Assembly (NCBI RefSeq): GCF_014268755.2
Contig: NZ_CP077093.1
Location: 2,282,001 to 2,346,000 of the forward strand
Direction of reading: 5' to 3'
Length of the DNA stretch: 64,000 nucleotides
Origin: Pseudomonas vanderleydeniana
GTDB lineage: Bacteria > Pseudomonadota > Gammaproteobacteria > Pseudomonadales > Pseudomonadaceae
Below the pieces are notes generated by a model. The model ran no database searches. It was not told the DNA's origin and saw nothing but the letters and a program-made list of their open reading frames with translations. The translations under genes were made by a program, and so were the position numbers. This document shows, piece after piece, positions 9,910-18,038 of the stretch (positions are counted from its first letter, which is position 1; the number at the start of each line of letters is the position of its first letter).

Positions 9910-10380
9910 ATGCCCAATCAGACTATCAAGACCCCTTGCGTCGGCCTCTGCTCCACTGTCTACGGTGATCTGGTGTGCCGCGGCTGCAAGCGCTTCCACC
10001 ATGAAGTCATTCACTGGAACGGCTACAGCGAGGAGCAGAAGCGTGCGGTGTGGCTGCGTCTGGAACAGTTGCTGGTGCAGGTGATGGTGGCCAAGGTCGA
10101 GGTGTTCGACCCGCTGAAACTGCGCCAGCAGCTGGAGTCGCGCAAGATCCGCTTCGTGCCGCACCAGTCGGAATATTGCTGGGCCTATCAATTGATCGCC
10201 CGTGGCGCGCGGGTGATCAACCAGCTGGAGGCCTATGGCATGGTGCTGTTGCCGGAGTTCCGTGACTGGGCCCTGCCGGAACTGCGGGATGCCATCGATC
10301 GTGAGTTCTTCCTGTTATCCGAGGCACACTACGAGCGCTATATCGCCCCGGGCTTCCTCAAGGAAGCCCTGGGCGGCTAG
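9910..10380 (+). CDS. DUF1289 family Cys-rich protein
   Basis: A 156-residue cytosolic protein of unknown function. The N-terminal 55 residues are the DUF1289 domain: TPCVGLCSTVYGDLVCRGCKRFHHEV contains four cysteines (C-x3-C and C-x2-C) that look like a zinc or metal knuckle, followed by a Trp-rich segment (IHWNGYSEEQKRAVW). The remaining 100 residues are an extension conserved in Pseudomonas proteins of this type, with no motif I recognise. It stands alone, divergent from acnB, and is followed by a REP pair. No function can be inferred from context. Confidence 0.8.
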   Translation: MPNQTIKTPCVGLCSTVYGDLVCRGCKRFHHEVIHWNGYSEEQKRAVWLRLEQLLVQVMVAKVEVFDPLKLRQQLESRKIRFVPHQSEYCWAYQLIARGARVINQLEAYGMVLLPEFRDWALPELRDAIDREFFLLSEAHYERYIAPGFLKEALGG

Positions 10381-10395
10381 GCCTCGCTCGCCATC

Positions 10396-10490
10396 GTAGG
10401 AGTCGGCTTGCTGGCGATCGCGATATCATGAGCGGCGCAGATCGTGTTGGATGGCCGCCGTTGGCGGATCGCCAGCAAGCCGGCTCCCAC
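10396..10490. repeat. REP-type inverted repeat pair
   Basis: Two 24-base arms (10396-10419 and 10467-10490) built on GGCTTGCTGGCGATC and GATCGCCAGCAAGCC face each other across a 47-base spacer. A single further REP-like unit (TAGGAGCAGGGCTTGCCCGC) lies at about 10533-10552. The block fills the gap between the convergent DUF1289 and universal stress genes. Confidence 0.75.
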
Positions 10491-10580
10491 AGTTGTCGTG
10501 TGTTCATATCTCTTGAGTTCGACTCGAACCTGTAGGAGCAGGGCTTGCCCGCGAGGAGGGCCTGGTGTCCAGTGCAGGCC

Positions 10581-11441
10581 TCAGCCCCTGGCCAGTTCCT
10601 CCAGGTGATCGGTGATTTCCTGGGTCTTGAGCACCAGCACGTCACTTTCCAGCGAATCGAGCACCACTTCGGCAGTGTTGCCGATCAATGCCCCGGAAAT
10701 CCCGGTCCGCGCCACCGTGCCGATCACGGTGACCACCGCGCCGAGCTTGTGGGCCATGTGGGGGATCAGTACATCCGCCGGACCTTCGGCGATATGCAGG
10801 TGCTCGTCATCGACATCGAACTCCGCCTGGAAGGCCCGGCACTGCTCGCGATAGCGCGCCTCGATGGTTTCCCGGAGCTGGAACACCGGGTCGGCGGCCG
10901 AGAGCATCGGCGACGGATGGGCGCTGATCACGTGCAGATGGCCCTTGGCCAGGCTGGCGATGTCATAGCCGTGATCGACGATGTTCGCGTGCAGGTGACG
11001 ATGATCCTCGTCCGCATTGCCGACATCCACGGCGGCGAGAACCACGCCGCCGGCCCAGGGGTTCTCGGTCTTGACCATCAGTACCGCGCAGGGGCAGAAG
11101 CGTAGCAGTTTCCAGTCCGAAGGGGTCAGCAGGGCCTTTTTCAGCGGACTGTCGGGGCGGTGCTGCTTGATCACCAGGCCACAGCCCTCGGCCTGCTGCA
11201 CGCCGATGATGGTGTCGTGCAGGGTCCTGTCCCAGGACTGCTCGGCCGTGGCACTGTAGCCGTCGTCATGCAGCTGGCTCTTGAGCAGCGAGAGCAGGGC
11301 GCTGTGGTCATGCCGGGGGTCGCACATCAGCAGATGCAGGTGCGCATCCGTGACCTTGGCGATCAGCTTGGCGCGGTGCAGTGCCAGGCTGTGGGCGTGA
11401 TCGGGGTCGAGTATCACCAGAATGCTGCGGATGGTTTGCAT
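10581..11441 (-). CDS. Tandem-domain universal stress protein (UspE-like)
   Basis: A 286-residue protein with two Usp alpha/beta domains, about residues 1-140 and 150-286. The second domain ends with a nucleotide-binding type loop (VVTVIGTVARTGISGALIGNTAEVVLDSLESDVLVLK), which fits the G-2x-G-9x-G-S/T pattern loosely. This organisation is that of UspE-type proteins, cytosolic stress factors of unclear biochemistry. The start MQTIRSILVILDPDH at 11441 was chosen because it begins directly with the first Usp strand. The longer frame upstream (to 11642) adds 67 residues without family character. The gene is convergent to the DUF1289 gene and divergent from miaE. Confidence 0.85.
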   Translation of the reverse strand: MQTIRSILVILDPDHAHSLALHRAKLIAKVTDAHLHLLMCDPRHDHSALLSLLKSQLHDDGYSATAEQSWDRTLHDTIIGVQQAEGCGLVIKQHRPDSPLKKALLTPSDWKLLRFCPCAVLMVKTENPWAGGVVLAAVDVGNADEDHRHLHANIVDHGYDIASLAKGHLHVISAHPSPMLSAADPVFQLRETIEARYREQCRAFQAEFDVDDEHLHIAEGPADVLIPHMAHKLGAVVTVIGTVARTGISGALIGNTAEVVLDSLESDVLVLKTQEITDHLEELARG

Positions 11442-11658
11442 GGTCGGCTTGCTCCAAGAGATCCGAAGGCGGCATGACCTAACTATAGTTGCACCGCGTT
11501 CGACCCGAACTTGATACATATCAAGGTGGATGGCTGGTGGTCCGCCCCGGGACCCGTATAATCGGCGGCCTTGAGTTGCCTGACACCCTTGTGAGCCCCA
11601 TGTTGCCGATTCTTTCGTTGTTCGACCCTCTTCGCTGTGCATTGCCGGGAGCGTCCCT

Positions 11659-12261
11659 GTGAACCTGCTGGAAATTCATGAGTTTCTCGGTTGCCGCACG
11701 CCGGATGCCTGGGTGCAGGCGGCGCTGGCCGACCAGGAAACCTTGCTGATCGACCACAAGAACTGCGAGTTCAAGGCGGCCAGCACGGCCCTGAGCCTGA
11801 TCGCCAAGTATCACTCGCATGTCGACCTGATCAACATGATGTCGCGACTGGCGCGCGAGGAGCTGGTGCACCACGAGCAGGTGATGCGCCTGATGAAGCG
11901 CCGCCGGATCGATTTGCGCCAGCTGTCGGCCGGCCGCTATGCCTCGGGCTTGCGCAAGGTCGTGCGCAACCACGAGCCGGTCAAGCTGGTGGATACGCTG
12001 GTGGTCGGGGCCTTCATCGAGGCGCGTAGTTGCGAGCGTTTCGAAGCCCTGGTGCCGCATCTGGACGAGGAACTGGGCAAGTTCTACTTCGGCCTGCTCA
12101 AGAGCGAGGCGCGGCACTTCCAGGGCTACCTGAAGCTGGCCTATCAGTATGGGGACGCTGCGGATATCGCCAAGGTCATCGAGAAAGTCCGGGTGGTCGA
12201 GCAGGAATTGATCGAGTCACCGGACGTCGAGTTTCGCTTCCACAGCGGTATCCCGTGCTAG
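11659..12261 (+). CDS. miaE: tRNA-(ms2io6A37) hydroxylase MiaE
   Basis: A 200-residue non-haem diiron monooxygenase that hydroxylates the isopentenyl side chain of ms2i6A37 in tRNA. The ferritin-like diiron ligands are visible as E and ExxH motifs: CEFKAAST in the first half, REELVHHEQV, EARSCERFEAL, and KSEARHFQGYL. Translation starts at GTG 11659, directly before the family N-terminus (NLLEIHEFLGCRTPDAW). Its TAG stop shares the palindromic tetranucleotide CTAG (12258-12261) with the stop of the convergent hicB gene, so the two genes overlap tail to tail by 4 bases. Confidence 0.93.
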   Translation: MNLLEIHEFLGCRTPDAWVQAALADQETLLIDHKNCEFKAASTALSLIAKYHSHVDLINMMSRLAREELVHHEQVMRLMKRRRIDLRQLSAGRYASGLRKVVRNHEPVKLVDTLVVGAFIEARSCERFEALVPHLDEELGKFYFGLLKSEARHFQGYLKLAYQYGDAADIAKVIEKVRVVEQELIESPDVEFRFHSGIPC

Positions 12262-12662
12262 GCACGCACCAGTTTTTCCAGCGCCGCATCGGCCAGGAAT
12301 GACGATCGGCTCTTGATCCGGTGGTCGCGGACGTAGCGGTCGATACGCTGGATCACGAAGCCGGGGAGTGTGACGTTGACCTTCTCGGTCTTGCCCAGAT
12401 AGGGTGAGATGTCGATTTCCAGCATGCCCCAGCCCATGTCGGCGAATTCGGGGTTTTGCCTGTGGGTAAAGGATGATGACGGCATCGGTACCGGCTCACC
12501 GCTCGAGGCGATTTCCTCGAGCATGATGTGGGCGACCTCGATGGCTGCGTTGTAGGCTTCCTCGAAGGTATCTCCGGCGGTCACTGCGCCGGGAATGTCT
12601 GGAACCTGTATGCCGATCGCGGTGTTTTCATCACCCCATTCGATGGCGATGGGATATTGCAT
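12258..12662 (-). CDS. hicB: Type II antitoxin HicB
   Basis: A 134-residue antitoxin that neutralises HicA and probably represses the operon. The N-terminal half is the HicB domain (YPIAIEWGDENTAIGIQVPDIPGAVTAGDT). The C-terminal part has a ribbon-helix-helix-like DNA-binding motif (KVNVTLPGFVIQRIDRYVRDH). The chosen ATG at 12662 has a very strong AGGAGG seven bases upstream. An ATG at 12689 overlaps the hicA stop (ATGA) and would add nine residues; it remains possible. The order toxin then antitoxin is typical for hicAB. The stop codon is interlocked with that of miaE. Confidence 0.92.
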   Translation of the reverse strand: MQYPIAIEWGDENTAIGIQVPDIPGAVTAGDTFEEAYNAAIEVAHIMLEEIASSGEPVPMPSSSFTHRQNPEFADMGWGMLEIDISPYLGKTEKVNVTLPGFVIQRIDRYVRDHRIKSRSSFLADAALEKLVRA

Positions 12663-12685
12663 GATGTCCTCCTGGGTGAGCAGGT

Positions 12686-12868
12686 TCATAGCAAGCCCGC
12701 CCGTTTCCTTATGCTTCTGACGGTCCCGAGCGGCAGATCCTTTTTGGGATGTGGCACGGGAATCGAGTGAGGGCTGTTCTCATGTACGAAAACGTGATGG
12801 CTGCCTCTTATTCGTTGCAGCATCCAGCCCGCGGCTTCCAGTTCAGCAATCAAATCCCTGCTTTTCAC
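12686..12868 (-). CDS. hicA: Type II toxin HicA, mRNA interferase
   Basis: A 60-residue HicA toxin with a double-stranded-RNA-binding-like fold that cleaves mRNA when free of HicB. It shows the family start KSRDLIAELEAAGW, the catalytic His in RIRGSHHVFVH, and the conserved IPVPHPKKDLPLGTVRSIRKRAG. The GTG at 12868 was chosen: AAGGAG lies six bases upstream and the length then matches the family (about 60). An ATG 27 bases further upstream gives an untypical N-terminus. The gene is first in the pair, 23 bases before hicB. All key residues are present, so the module looks intact. Confidence 0.92.
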   Translation of the reverse strand: MKSRDLIAELEAAGWMLQRIRGSHHVFVHENSPHSIPVPHPKKDLPLGTVRSIRKRAGLL

Positions 12869-12911
12869 CCTTGACTCCTTGATCAGGTCTGTCAAGGAAG
12901 CCTAGCTGTGC

Positions 12912-12923
12912 GTCTTATGAGAC
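12912..12923. promoter_or_regulatory. Candidate HicB operator (short dyad upstream of hicA)
   Basis: GTCT-N4-AGAC lies 44-55 bases before the hicA start, with another GTCT/AGAG-like half about 20 bases on. The HicB ribbon-helix-helix domain would be expected to bind such a dyad. The assignment is weak because the dyad is short. Confidence 0.3.
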
Positions 12924-13109
12924 AGCGATTTTAAAGGTGTGTCTAGAGTTATCTTTGTAAGACTGCTGCCACTCGTCTTCCGACCGCAAAAAGTCCGGTT
13001 GTTGACCATCGTTCAGCACGCTTTCGTCTAAGCAGGTTGCCGCCTATTTCCATGAGCGGGTAGTCCACTCCTTCCGTCGGTTTATTGTAAAGCTTGCTAA
13101 CAATTTTCT

Positions 13110-13161
13110 TTGACATTAACTGCCTAGGCAGTAATATCCCTACAACTCTCTGCCTAGGCAG
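13110..13161 (+). promoter_or_regulatory. marR-emr promoter with two identical palindromic operators
   Basis: A good sigma-70 promoter, TTGACA (13110-13115), 16 bases, TAATAT (13132-13137), has the perfect 14-bp palindrome ACTGCCTAGGCAGT (13119-13132) filling its spacer. A second copy of the 12-bp core CTGCCTAGGCAG lies at 13150-13161, just past the expected transcription start. The palindrome centres are 30 bases apart, about three helical turns, so two dimers would bind the same DNA face. The site is 15 bases before the MarR gene, so autorepression is the natural reading. Confidence 0.85.
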
Positions 13162-13176
13162 CTTTCTGGTGACCCT

Positions 13177-13659
13177 ATGAAGCATTTCCTTCCGGAAGAT
13201 TTTCACAACTGCCATCTCGGCCTGCTCCTGGGGCGTGCGGCGTTGCTCAAGGACCGGATCATCGATACTCACATGGTTCCGTACGGGATCACTGCAGCGC
13301 AGTTCAAGGTGCTGATCATCATGGCCCAGTACGGCGTCGACACCCCGGCCGAACTGTGCCGCCACCTGTCGCTCGACAGCGGCTCGATGACACGCATGCT
13401 CGATCGCCTGGAGCAGAAGGAATTGCTCGGTCGCCAGCGCTCCGAGGGCGACCGGCGCCAGGTCCGCCTGGTGCTCACCGGGCAGGGCCAGGCCCTGGCT
13501 GATCGCCTGCCGCAGATCGGTGCCGATGCCATGAACGAACTGGCCGGTGCGATCACCGAGGACGAGTTGCAAACCCTGGAAGACATTCTCAAGAAGATTC
13601 TGCTGGCAGCCGGGGACTCGATCACCCAGTTGCGGCTGGGTGAAAAAAATGAACGGTAA
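13177..13659 (+). CDS. MarR-family transcriptional regulator of the efflux operon
   Basis: A 160-residue winged-helix repressor of the EmrR/MprA/MarR kind. The DNA-binding region spans about residues 45-105, with the recognition segment LSLDSGSMTRMLDRLEQKELLGRQRSEGDRRQVRLVLT, which includes the wing (D-RR pattern). Helices at both ends should form the dimer interface. It is the first gene of a four-gene operon and its end overlaps the outer-membrane factor gene by 11 bases. Two identical palindromes in its promoter are the probable operators. By analogy with EmrR, phenolic or hydrophobic compounds may be inducers; that is inference. Confidence 0.9.
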   Translation: MKHFLPEDFHNCHLGLLLGRAALLKDRIIDTHMVPYGITAAQFKVLIIMAQYGVDTPAELCRHLSLDSGSMTRMLDRLEQKELLGRQRSEGDRRQVRLVLTGQGQALADRLPQIGADAMNELAGAITEDELQTLEDILKKILLAAGDSITQLRLGEKNER

Positions 13660-15118
13660 AATCTTGCGCAGCGGTTTCAGTCTGGTGTTCCTGGCCATGG
13701 TCCTGGCGGGCTGTGCCAGTTACGAAGGGTTGTCGACATCCGCAGTCAGCCTGGATGCGAAACAGCTCAAGGCCGGGCAGTCGCTCAAGGGCATCCACCT
13801 GTCGCCAGCGGCCTGGCCGGCGAGCGACTGGTGGAAAAGCCTCGGTGATCCGCAGCTCGACGGGCTGATCCAGGAGGCCTTGCGCGACAGCCCGGACATG
13901 CAGGTCGCCAGTGCGCGCAGCCACCAGGCCGCCGCCGCGGCCTATGCCGCCGACGCCGCGCGCATGCCGACTCTCGATGCCAGTGGAGGTGTGACCCGTT
14001 CCCGCCTGCCGCGGGACCAGGATCCGAAGGGGCAGGGCGCCGCCTACGATACCGTGCGCAAGCTCGGCCTGAACTTCAACTACACCTTCGACCTCTGGGG
14101 CGGCCAGCGTGATGCCTGGGAAGCCGCATTGGGCCAGGCGCGGGCGGCCGAAGTCGACCAGCAGGCGGCACGCCTGACCCTGGCCGGCGATGTGGCACGG
14201 GCCTACAGCAACCTGGGCGAGGCGCATATCGTCTATGACCTGGCCAACGATGACCTCAAGCGCACCCGGCAGATGCTCGAGCTCGGCCAGCGCCGCCTGA
14301 GCGCCGGGATCGACAGCCACTACCAGTACCAGCAGACCGAAAGCCTGGCTGCCAGCTCCGAGGAGCAGGTGATCGATGCCCGCAAGAAGCTGCAGAGTGC
14401 CAAGGTTGCCCTGGCGGTCTTGCTGGGCAAGGGGCCGGATCGTGGCAACGAGCTGGCCCGGCCGAAAATCCTCCAGCCCGCCGTGGTCGCCCTGCCATCG
14501 AGCCTGCCGGCCGAGCTGCTGGGCCGGCGCCCTGATCTGGTGGCCGCGCGCTGGCGGGTCGAGGCTGCGAGCAAGGACATTGCCGCCGGCAAGACGCGTT
14601 TCTATCCGAATCTCAACCTGAGTGCCGCCGCTGGTACCGAATCCCTGCTGGGTGATGCCCTGTTCGGTTCGGCCAGTCGCTTCTTCAGCATCGCGCCGAC
14701 CGTTTCGCTGCCGATCTTCGACGGCGGCCGCCTGCGTGCCGGGCTCGACGCCAGGGATGCCGACTACGACCTGGCAGTGGCGCAGTACAACAAGAGCCTG
14801 GTCAAGGCGCTGGGGGATGTCAGCGACACGATCCAGCAGTCGCGCGAGATCGCCCGGCAGATCGCTGTGCAGCAGCACGCCGCGGACATCGCCCAGCAGT
14901 CCTACGACACCGTGGTCCAGCGTTATGGCGCCGGCATCGGCAACTACCTGGACGTGTTGACCATCGAGCAGACCCTGCTGCAGGCCCAGCGCCAACTGGC
15001 GGAACTGAATGCCCAGCAGATCGACCTTTCCATTCAGCTGATGCAGGCGCTGGGCGGCGGATTCAACGCCCAGGACATCGCCCTGGGTGCTTCGGGCCCG
15101 GCCGCACAGACTCACTAA
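13649..15118 (+). CDS. RND/Emr-type outer membrane efflux lipoprotein (NodT/OprM family)
   Basis: A 489-residue TolC-like outer-membrane factor. It has a lipoprotein signal peptide with lipobox LAGC and the modified Cys at residue 22. The family signature WWKSLGDPQLDGLIQEAL follows soon after, then two outer-membrane efflux repeats with long coiled-coil helices (around 90-290 and 300-480). A NodT-type conserved stretch, LGRRPDLVAARWRVEAA, lies in the middle. The ATG at 13649 overlaps the MarR gene and leads straight into the signal peptide; upstream codons in the same frame lie inside the MarR gene. It supplies the exit duct for the pump encoded by the next two genes. Confidence 0.92.
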   Translation: MNGKILRSGFSLVFLAMVLAGCASYEGLSTSAVSLDAKQLKAGQSLKGIHLSPAAWPASDWWKSLGDPQLDGLIQEALRDSPDMQVASARSHQAAAAAYAADAARMPTLDASGGVTRSRLPRDQDPKGQGAAYDTVRKLGLNFNYTFDLWGGQRDAWEAALGQARAAEVDQQAARLTLAGDVARAYSNLGEAHIVYDLANDDLKRTRQMLELGQRRLSAGIDSHYQYQQTESLAASSEEQVIDARKKLQSAKVALAVLLGKGPDRGNELARPKILQPAVVALPSSLPAELLGRRPDLVAARWRVEAASKDIAAGKTRFYPNLNLSAAAGTESLLGDALFGSASRFFSIAPTVSLPIFDGGRLRAGLDARDADYDLAVAQYNKSLVKALGDVSDTIQQSREIARQIAVQQHAADIAQQSYDTVVQRYGAGIGNYLDVLTIEQTLLQAQRQLAELNAQQIDLSIQLMQALGGGFNAQDIALGASGPAAQTH

Positions 15119-15133
15119 TTCAAGGTACTTGTC

Positions 15134-16336
15134 ATGGCTAACCCTGCCCAAAACAATTCCGCTGAGAACACCCCCGGCGCTGCCAACTCCGGTAAACGCA
15201 AGTTCATGCTCACGGCGCTCGCCCTGGTGGTCGCCGTCGGTGGCGCGGCGGTCTGGGGCTGGCACGAACTCTACGGGCGTTGGAGCGAAAGCACCGACGA
15301 CGCCTACGTCAACGGCAACGTGGTGGAAATCACCCCGCTGGTGACCGGCACGGTGGTCAGCATCGGTGCCGACGATGGCGACCTGGTCCATGAGGGCCAG
15401 GTGCTGGTGAACTTCGACCCGAGCGACGCCGACGTCGGCCTGCAGAGTGCCGAGGCCAACCTGGCCAAGACCGTGCGCCAGGTGCGCGGCCTGTACAGCA
15501 ATGTCGATGGCATGAAGGCCCAGGTCGTTGCGCAGAAGGCGGCCGTGCAGAAAGCCCAGGAAAACTTCACCCGCCGCAAGAATCTCGCCGCCAGCGGTGC
15601 CATCTCCCAGGAGGAGCTGTCCCACGCCCGTGACGACTTGACCTCGGCTGAAAGTGCCTTGAGCAACGCCCAGCAGCAGCTCAACAGCAGTAACGCGCTG
15701 GTCGATGACACGGTGGTGTCCAATCATCCCGACGTGAAGGCGGCGGCCGCCCAATTGCGCCAGGCCTATCTGGCCCACGCCCGTACCACCCTGATCGCAC
15801 CGGTCACCGGTTATGTCGCCAAGCGCACCGTGCAGCTTGGCCAGCGGGTGCAGCCGGGTGCCGCGCTGATGGCGGTGATCCCGCTGGACCAGCTGTGGAT
15901 CGATGCCAACTTCAAGGAAACCCAGCTGCGCCAGATGCGCATCGGCCAGGCGGTGGACATCGAGGCCGACCTGTACGGCAGCGACGTGAAGTACAGCGGC
16001 ACCATCGACAGCCTCGGCGCCGGCACCGGCAGTGCCTTCGCCCTGTTGCCGGCACAGAACGCCACCGGCAACTGGATCAAGATCGTCCAGCGGGTGCCGG
16101 TACGCGTGCATATCAATGCCGAGGACCTGGTCAAGCATCCGCTGCGGGTCGGCCTGTCGACCCAGGTCGAAGTCGATCTGCATGACCAGAGCGGCCCGGT
16201 ACTGGCCCAGCAGCCACCGCAGAAGGCTTCGTTCAGCACCAACGTCTACCAGCAGCAACTGGCTGACGCCGATGCGGTGATCAGTCGCCTGATCCACGAA
16301 AACAGCGCGACGGCGACCAAGACCGCGCAGCGCTGA
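15134..16336 (+). CDS. emrA: EmrA-like HlyD-family membrane fusion protein
   Basis: A 400-residue periplasmic adaptor. One transmembrane helix at about residues 24-45 anchors it in the inner membrane. A biotinyl-lipoyl-like half motif (GNVVEITPLVTGTVVSIGADDGDLVHEGQVLVNFD) follows, then a coiled-coil hairpin of about 110 residues and the second lipoyl half (TLIAPVTGYVAKRTVQLGQRV). The C-terminus is a beta-barrel and membrane-proximal domain. It joins the MFS transporter downstream to the outer-membrane factor upstream. It begins 15 bases after the previous gene, indicating one transcript. Confidence 0.92.
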   Translation: MANPAQNNSAENTPGAANSGKRKFMLTALALVVAVGGAAVWGWHELYGRWSESTDDAYVNGNVVEITPLVTGTVVSIGADDGDLVHEGQVLVNFDPSDADVGLQSAEANLAKTVRQVRGLYSNVDGMKAQVVAQKAAVQKAQENFTRRKNLAASGAISQEELSHARDDLTSAESALSNAQQQLNSSNALVDDTVVSNHPDVKAAAAQLRQAYLAHARTTLIAPVTGYVAKRTVQLGQRVQPGAALMAVIPLDQLWIDANFKETQLRQMRIGQAVDIEADLYGSDVKYSGTIDSLGAGTGSAFALLPAQNATGNWIKIVQRVPVRVHINAEDLVKHPLRVGLSTQVEVDLHDQSGPVLAQQPPQKASFSTNVYQQQLADADAVISRLIHENSATATKTAQR

Positions 16337-16399
16337 GTCGCCAATCCCCCGCTGCGGCCCTGGTAGTCGCAGCGCCTGCCTCGTTCCAAAGGATTCGCG

Positions 16400-17929
16400 A
16401 TGAGTTCGAACGCATCATTTTCCCCGCCCAGCCTGTTGCTCAGTACCATCGGCCTGTCGCTGGCGACCTTCATGCAGGTGCTCGACACCACCATCGCCAA
16501 CGTGGCGCTGCCGACCATTTCCGGCAACCTGGGGGTGAGTTCGGAGCAGGGCACCTGGGTCATCACTTCCTTCGCCGTCAGCAATGCCATCGCGCTGCCG
16601 CTGACCGGTTGGCTGAGCCGGCGCTTCGGCGAGGTGAAGCTGTTCATCTGGGCCACGCTGCTGTTCGTGCTGGCCTCGTTTCTGTGCGGGATTTCCACCT
16701 CGATGCCCGAGCTGGTGGGCTTCCGGGTGCTCCAGGGGTTGGTGGCCGGACCCTTGTATCCGATGACCCAGACGCTGCTGATCGCCGTCTATCCGCCGGC
16801 GCGACGAGGCATGGCCCTGGCCCTGCTGGCGATGGTCACGGTGGTTGCACCGATTGCCGGGCCGATCCTCGGTGGCTGGATCACCGACAGCTACAGTTGG
16901 CCTTGGATCTTCTTCATCAACGTTCCGATCGGTATTTTCGCCGCGGCGGTGGTGCGCCAGCAGCTCAAGGCACGGCCGGTGGTGATCAGCCGGCAGCCGA
17001 TGGACTATGTCGGCCTGCTGACCCTGATCATCGGGGTCGGTGCGTTGCAGGTGATTCTCGACAAGGGCAACGACCTGGACTGGTTCGAGTCGAACTTCAT
17101 CATCATTGGTGCGGTGATTTCGGCCATCGCCCTGGCGGTGTTCGTCATCTGGGAAATGACTGACGAGCATCCGGTGGTCAACCTGCGGCTGTTCGCCTAT
17201 CGCAACTTCCGTATCGGCACCATCGTGTTGATCCTCGGGTATGCCGGGTTCTTCGGGATCAACCTGATCCTGCCGCAGTGGCTGCAGACCCAGATGGGCT
17301 ACACCGCGACCTGGGCGGGCCTGGCGGTGGCGCCGATCGGCATCCTGCCGGTGCTGATGTCGCCCTTCGTCGGCAAGTACGCCAACCGGGTCGACCTGCG
17401 CCTGCTGGCCGGACTGGCCTTCCTGGCGATCGGCCTGAGCTGTTTCATGCGCGCAGGCTTCACCAATGAGGTGGACTTCGAACACGTGGCGCTGGTGCAG
17501 TTGTTCATGGGGATCGGCGTGGCGCTGTTCTTCATGCCGACCTTGAGCATCCTGATGTCGGACCTGCCGCCGCAGCAGATCGCCGACGGTGCGGGCCTGG
17601 CAACCTTCCTGCGTACGCTGGGGGGCAGCTTTGCCGCATCACTGACCACCTGGATCTGGATTCGCCGGGCGGACCAGCATCACGCCTACCTGAGTGAAAG
17701 CATCACGCCGTTCGACCCGGCGACCCGCGAGGCGCTGAACCATCTCGGTGGGGCGGGCAGCCAGGCCTACAGCCAGCTGGATCAGATCCTCAGCAGCCAG
17801 GCCTACATGCTGTCGACCGTGGACTACTTTACGCTGCTCGGGTGGGGCTTCATGGGCTTGATGCTACTGGTGTGGCTGGCCAAGCCGCCGTTCGCGGCGA
17901 AGGCTGGGCCAGCGTCGGCCGGGCATTGA
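16400..17929 (+). CDS. emrB: EmrB-like DHA2 family MFS drug exporter
   Basis: A 509-residue inner-membrane proton-driven exporter with about 14 predicted helices, the DHA2 arrangement. It carries the family's helix 1 motif (MQVLDTTIANVALPTISGNLG), the loop 2-3 motif A variant GWLSRRFGEVKLF, and the motif C region GPILGGWITDSYSWPWIFFINVPIG. It completes a tripartite pump with the two preceding genes and is probably controlled by the MarR protein. The start follows AAAGGA by six bases. The substrate is not visible from sequence; hydrophobic drugs and uncouplers are typical for EmrB. Confidence 0.93.
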   Translation: MSSNASFSPPSLLLSTIGLSLATFMQVLDTTIANVALPTISGNLGVSSEQGTWVITSFAVSNAIALPLTGWLSRRFGEVKLFIWATLLFVLASFLCGISTSMPELVGFRVLQGLVAGPLYPMTQTLLIAVYPPARRGMALALLAMVTVVAPIAGPILGGWITDSYSWPWIFFINVPIGIFAAAVVRQQLKARPVVISRQPMDYVGLLTLIIGVGALQVILDKGNDLDWFESNFIIIGAVISAIALAVFVIWEMTDEHPVVNLRLFAYRNFRIGTIVLILGYAGFFGINLILPQWLQTQMGYTATWAGLAVAPIGILPVLMSPFVGKYANRVDLRLLAGLAFLAIGLSCFMRAGFTNEVDFEHVALVQLFMGIGVALFFMPTLSILMSDLPPQQIADGAGLATFLRTLGGSFAASLTTWIWIRRADQHHAYLSESITPFDPATREALNHLGGAGSQAYSQLDQILSSQAYMLSTVDYFTLLGWGFMGLMLLVWLAKPPFAAKAGPASAGH

Positions 17930-17944
17930 TCCGAGTCGGGCCCA

Positions 17945-18033
17945 TTCGCGGGCAAGCCCGGCTCCTACAGTTCAGCGTCGTTTGATGCATGGGTGTAAGA
18001 CGTGAATCCGTAGGAGCCGGGCTTGCCCGCGAA
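17945..18033. repeat. REP-type perfect inverted repeat pair
   Basis: Two 24-base arms at 17945-17968 and 18010-18033, built on CGCGGGCAAGCCCGGCTCC and its complement, are perfect inverses separated by 41 bases. They fill the gap between convergent emrB and lpxH and may act as a transcript-end structure. Confidence 0.85.
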
Positions 18034-18038
18034 GCTTT

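Noticed and set aside
12949..13698. Open frame antisense to the MarR gene
   Set aside because: Overlaps the MarR gene and its promoter and has no recognisable domain.
13622..16297. An 891-codon open frame antisense to the efflux operon
   Set aside because: It lies opposite three genes with clear domains, and has the Gln/His/Arg-rich composition of GC-biased antisense frames.
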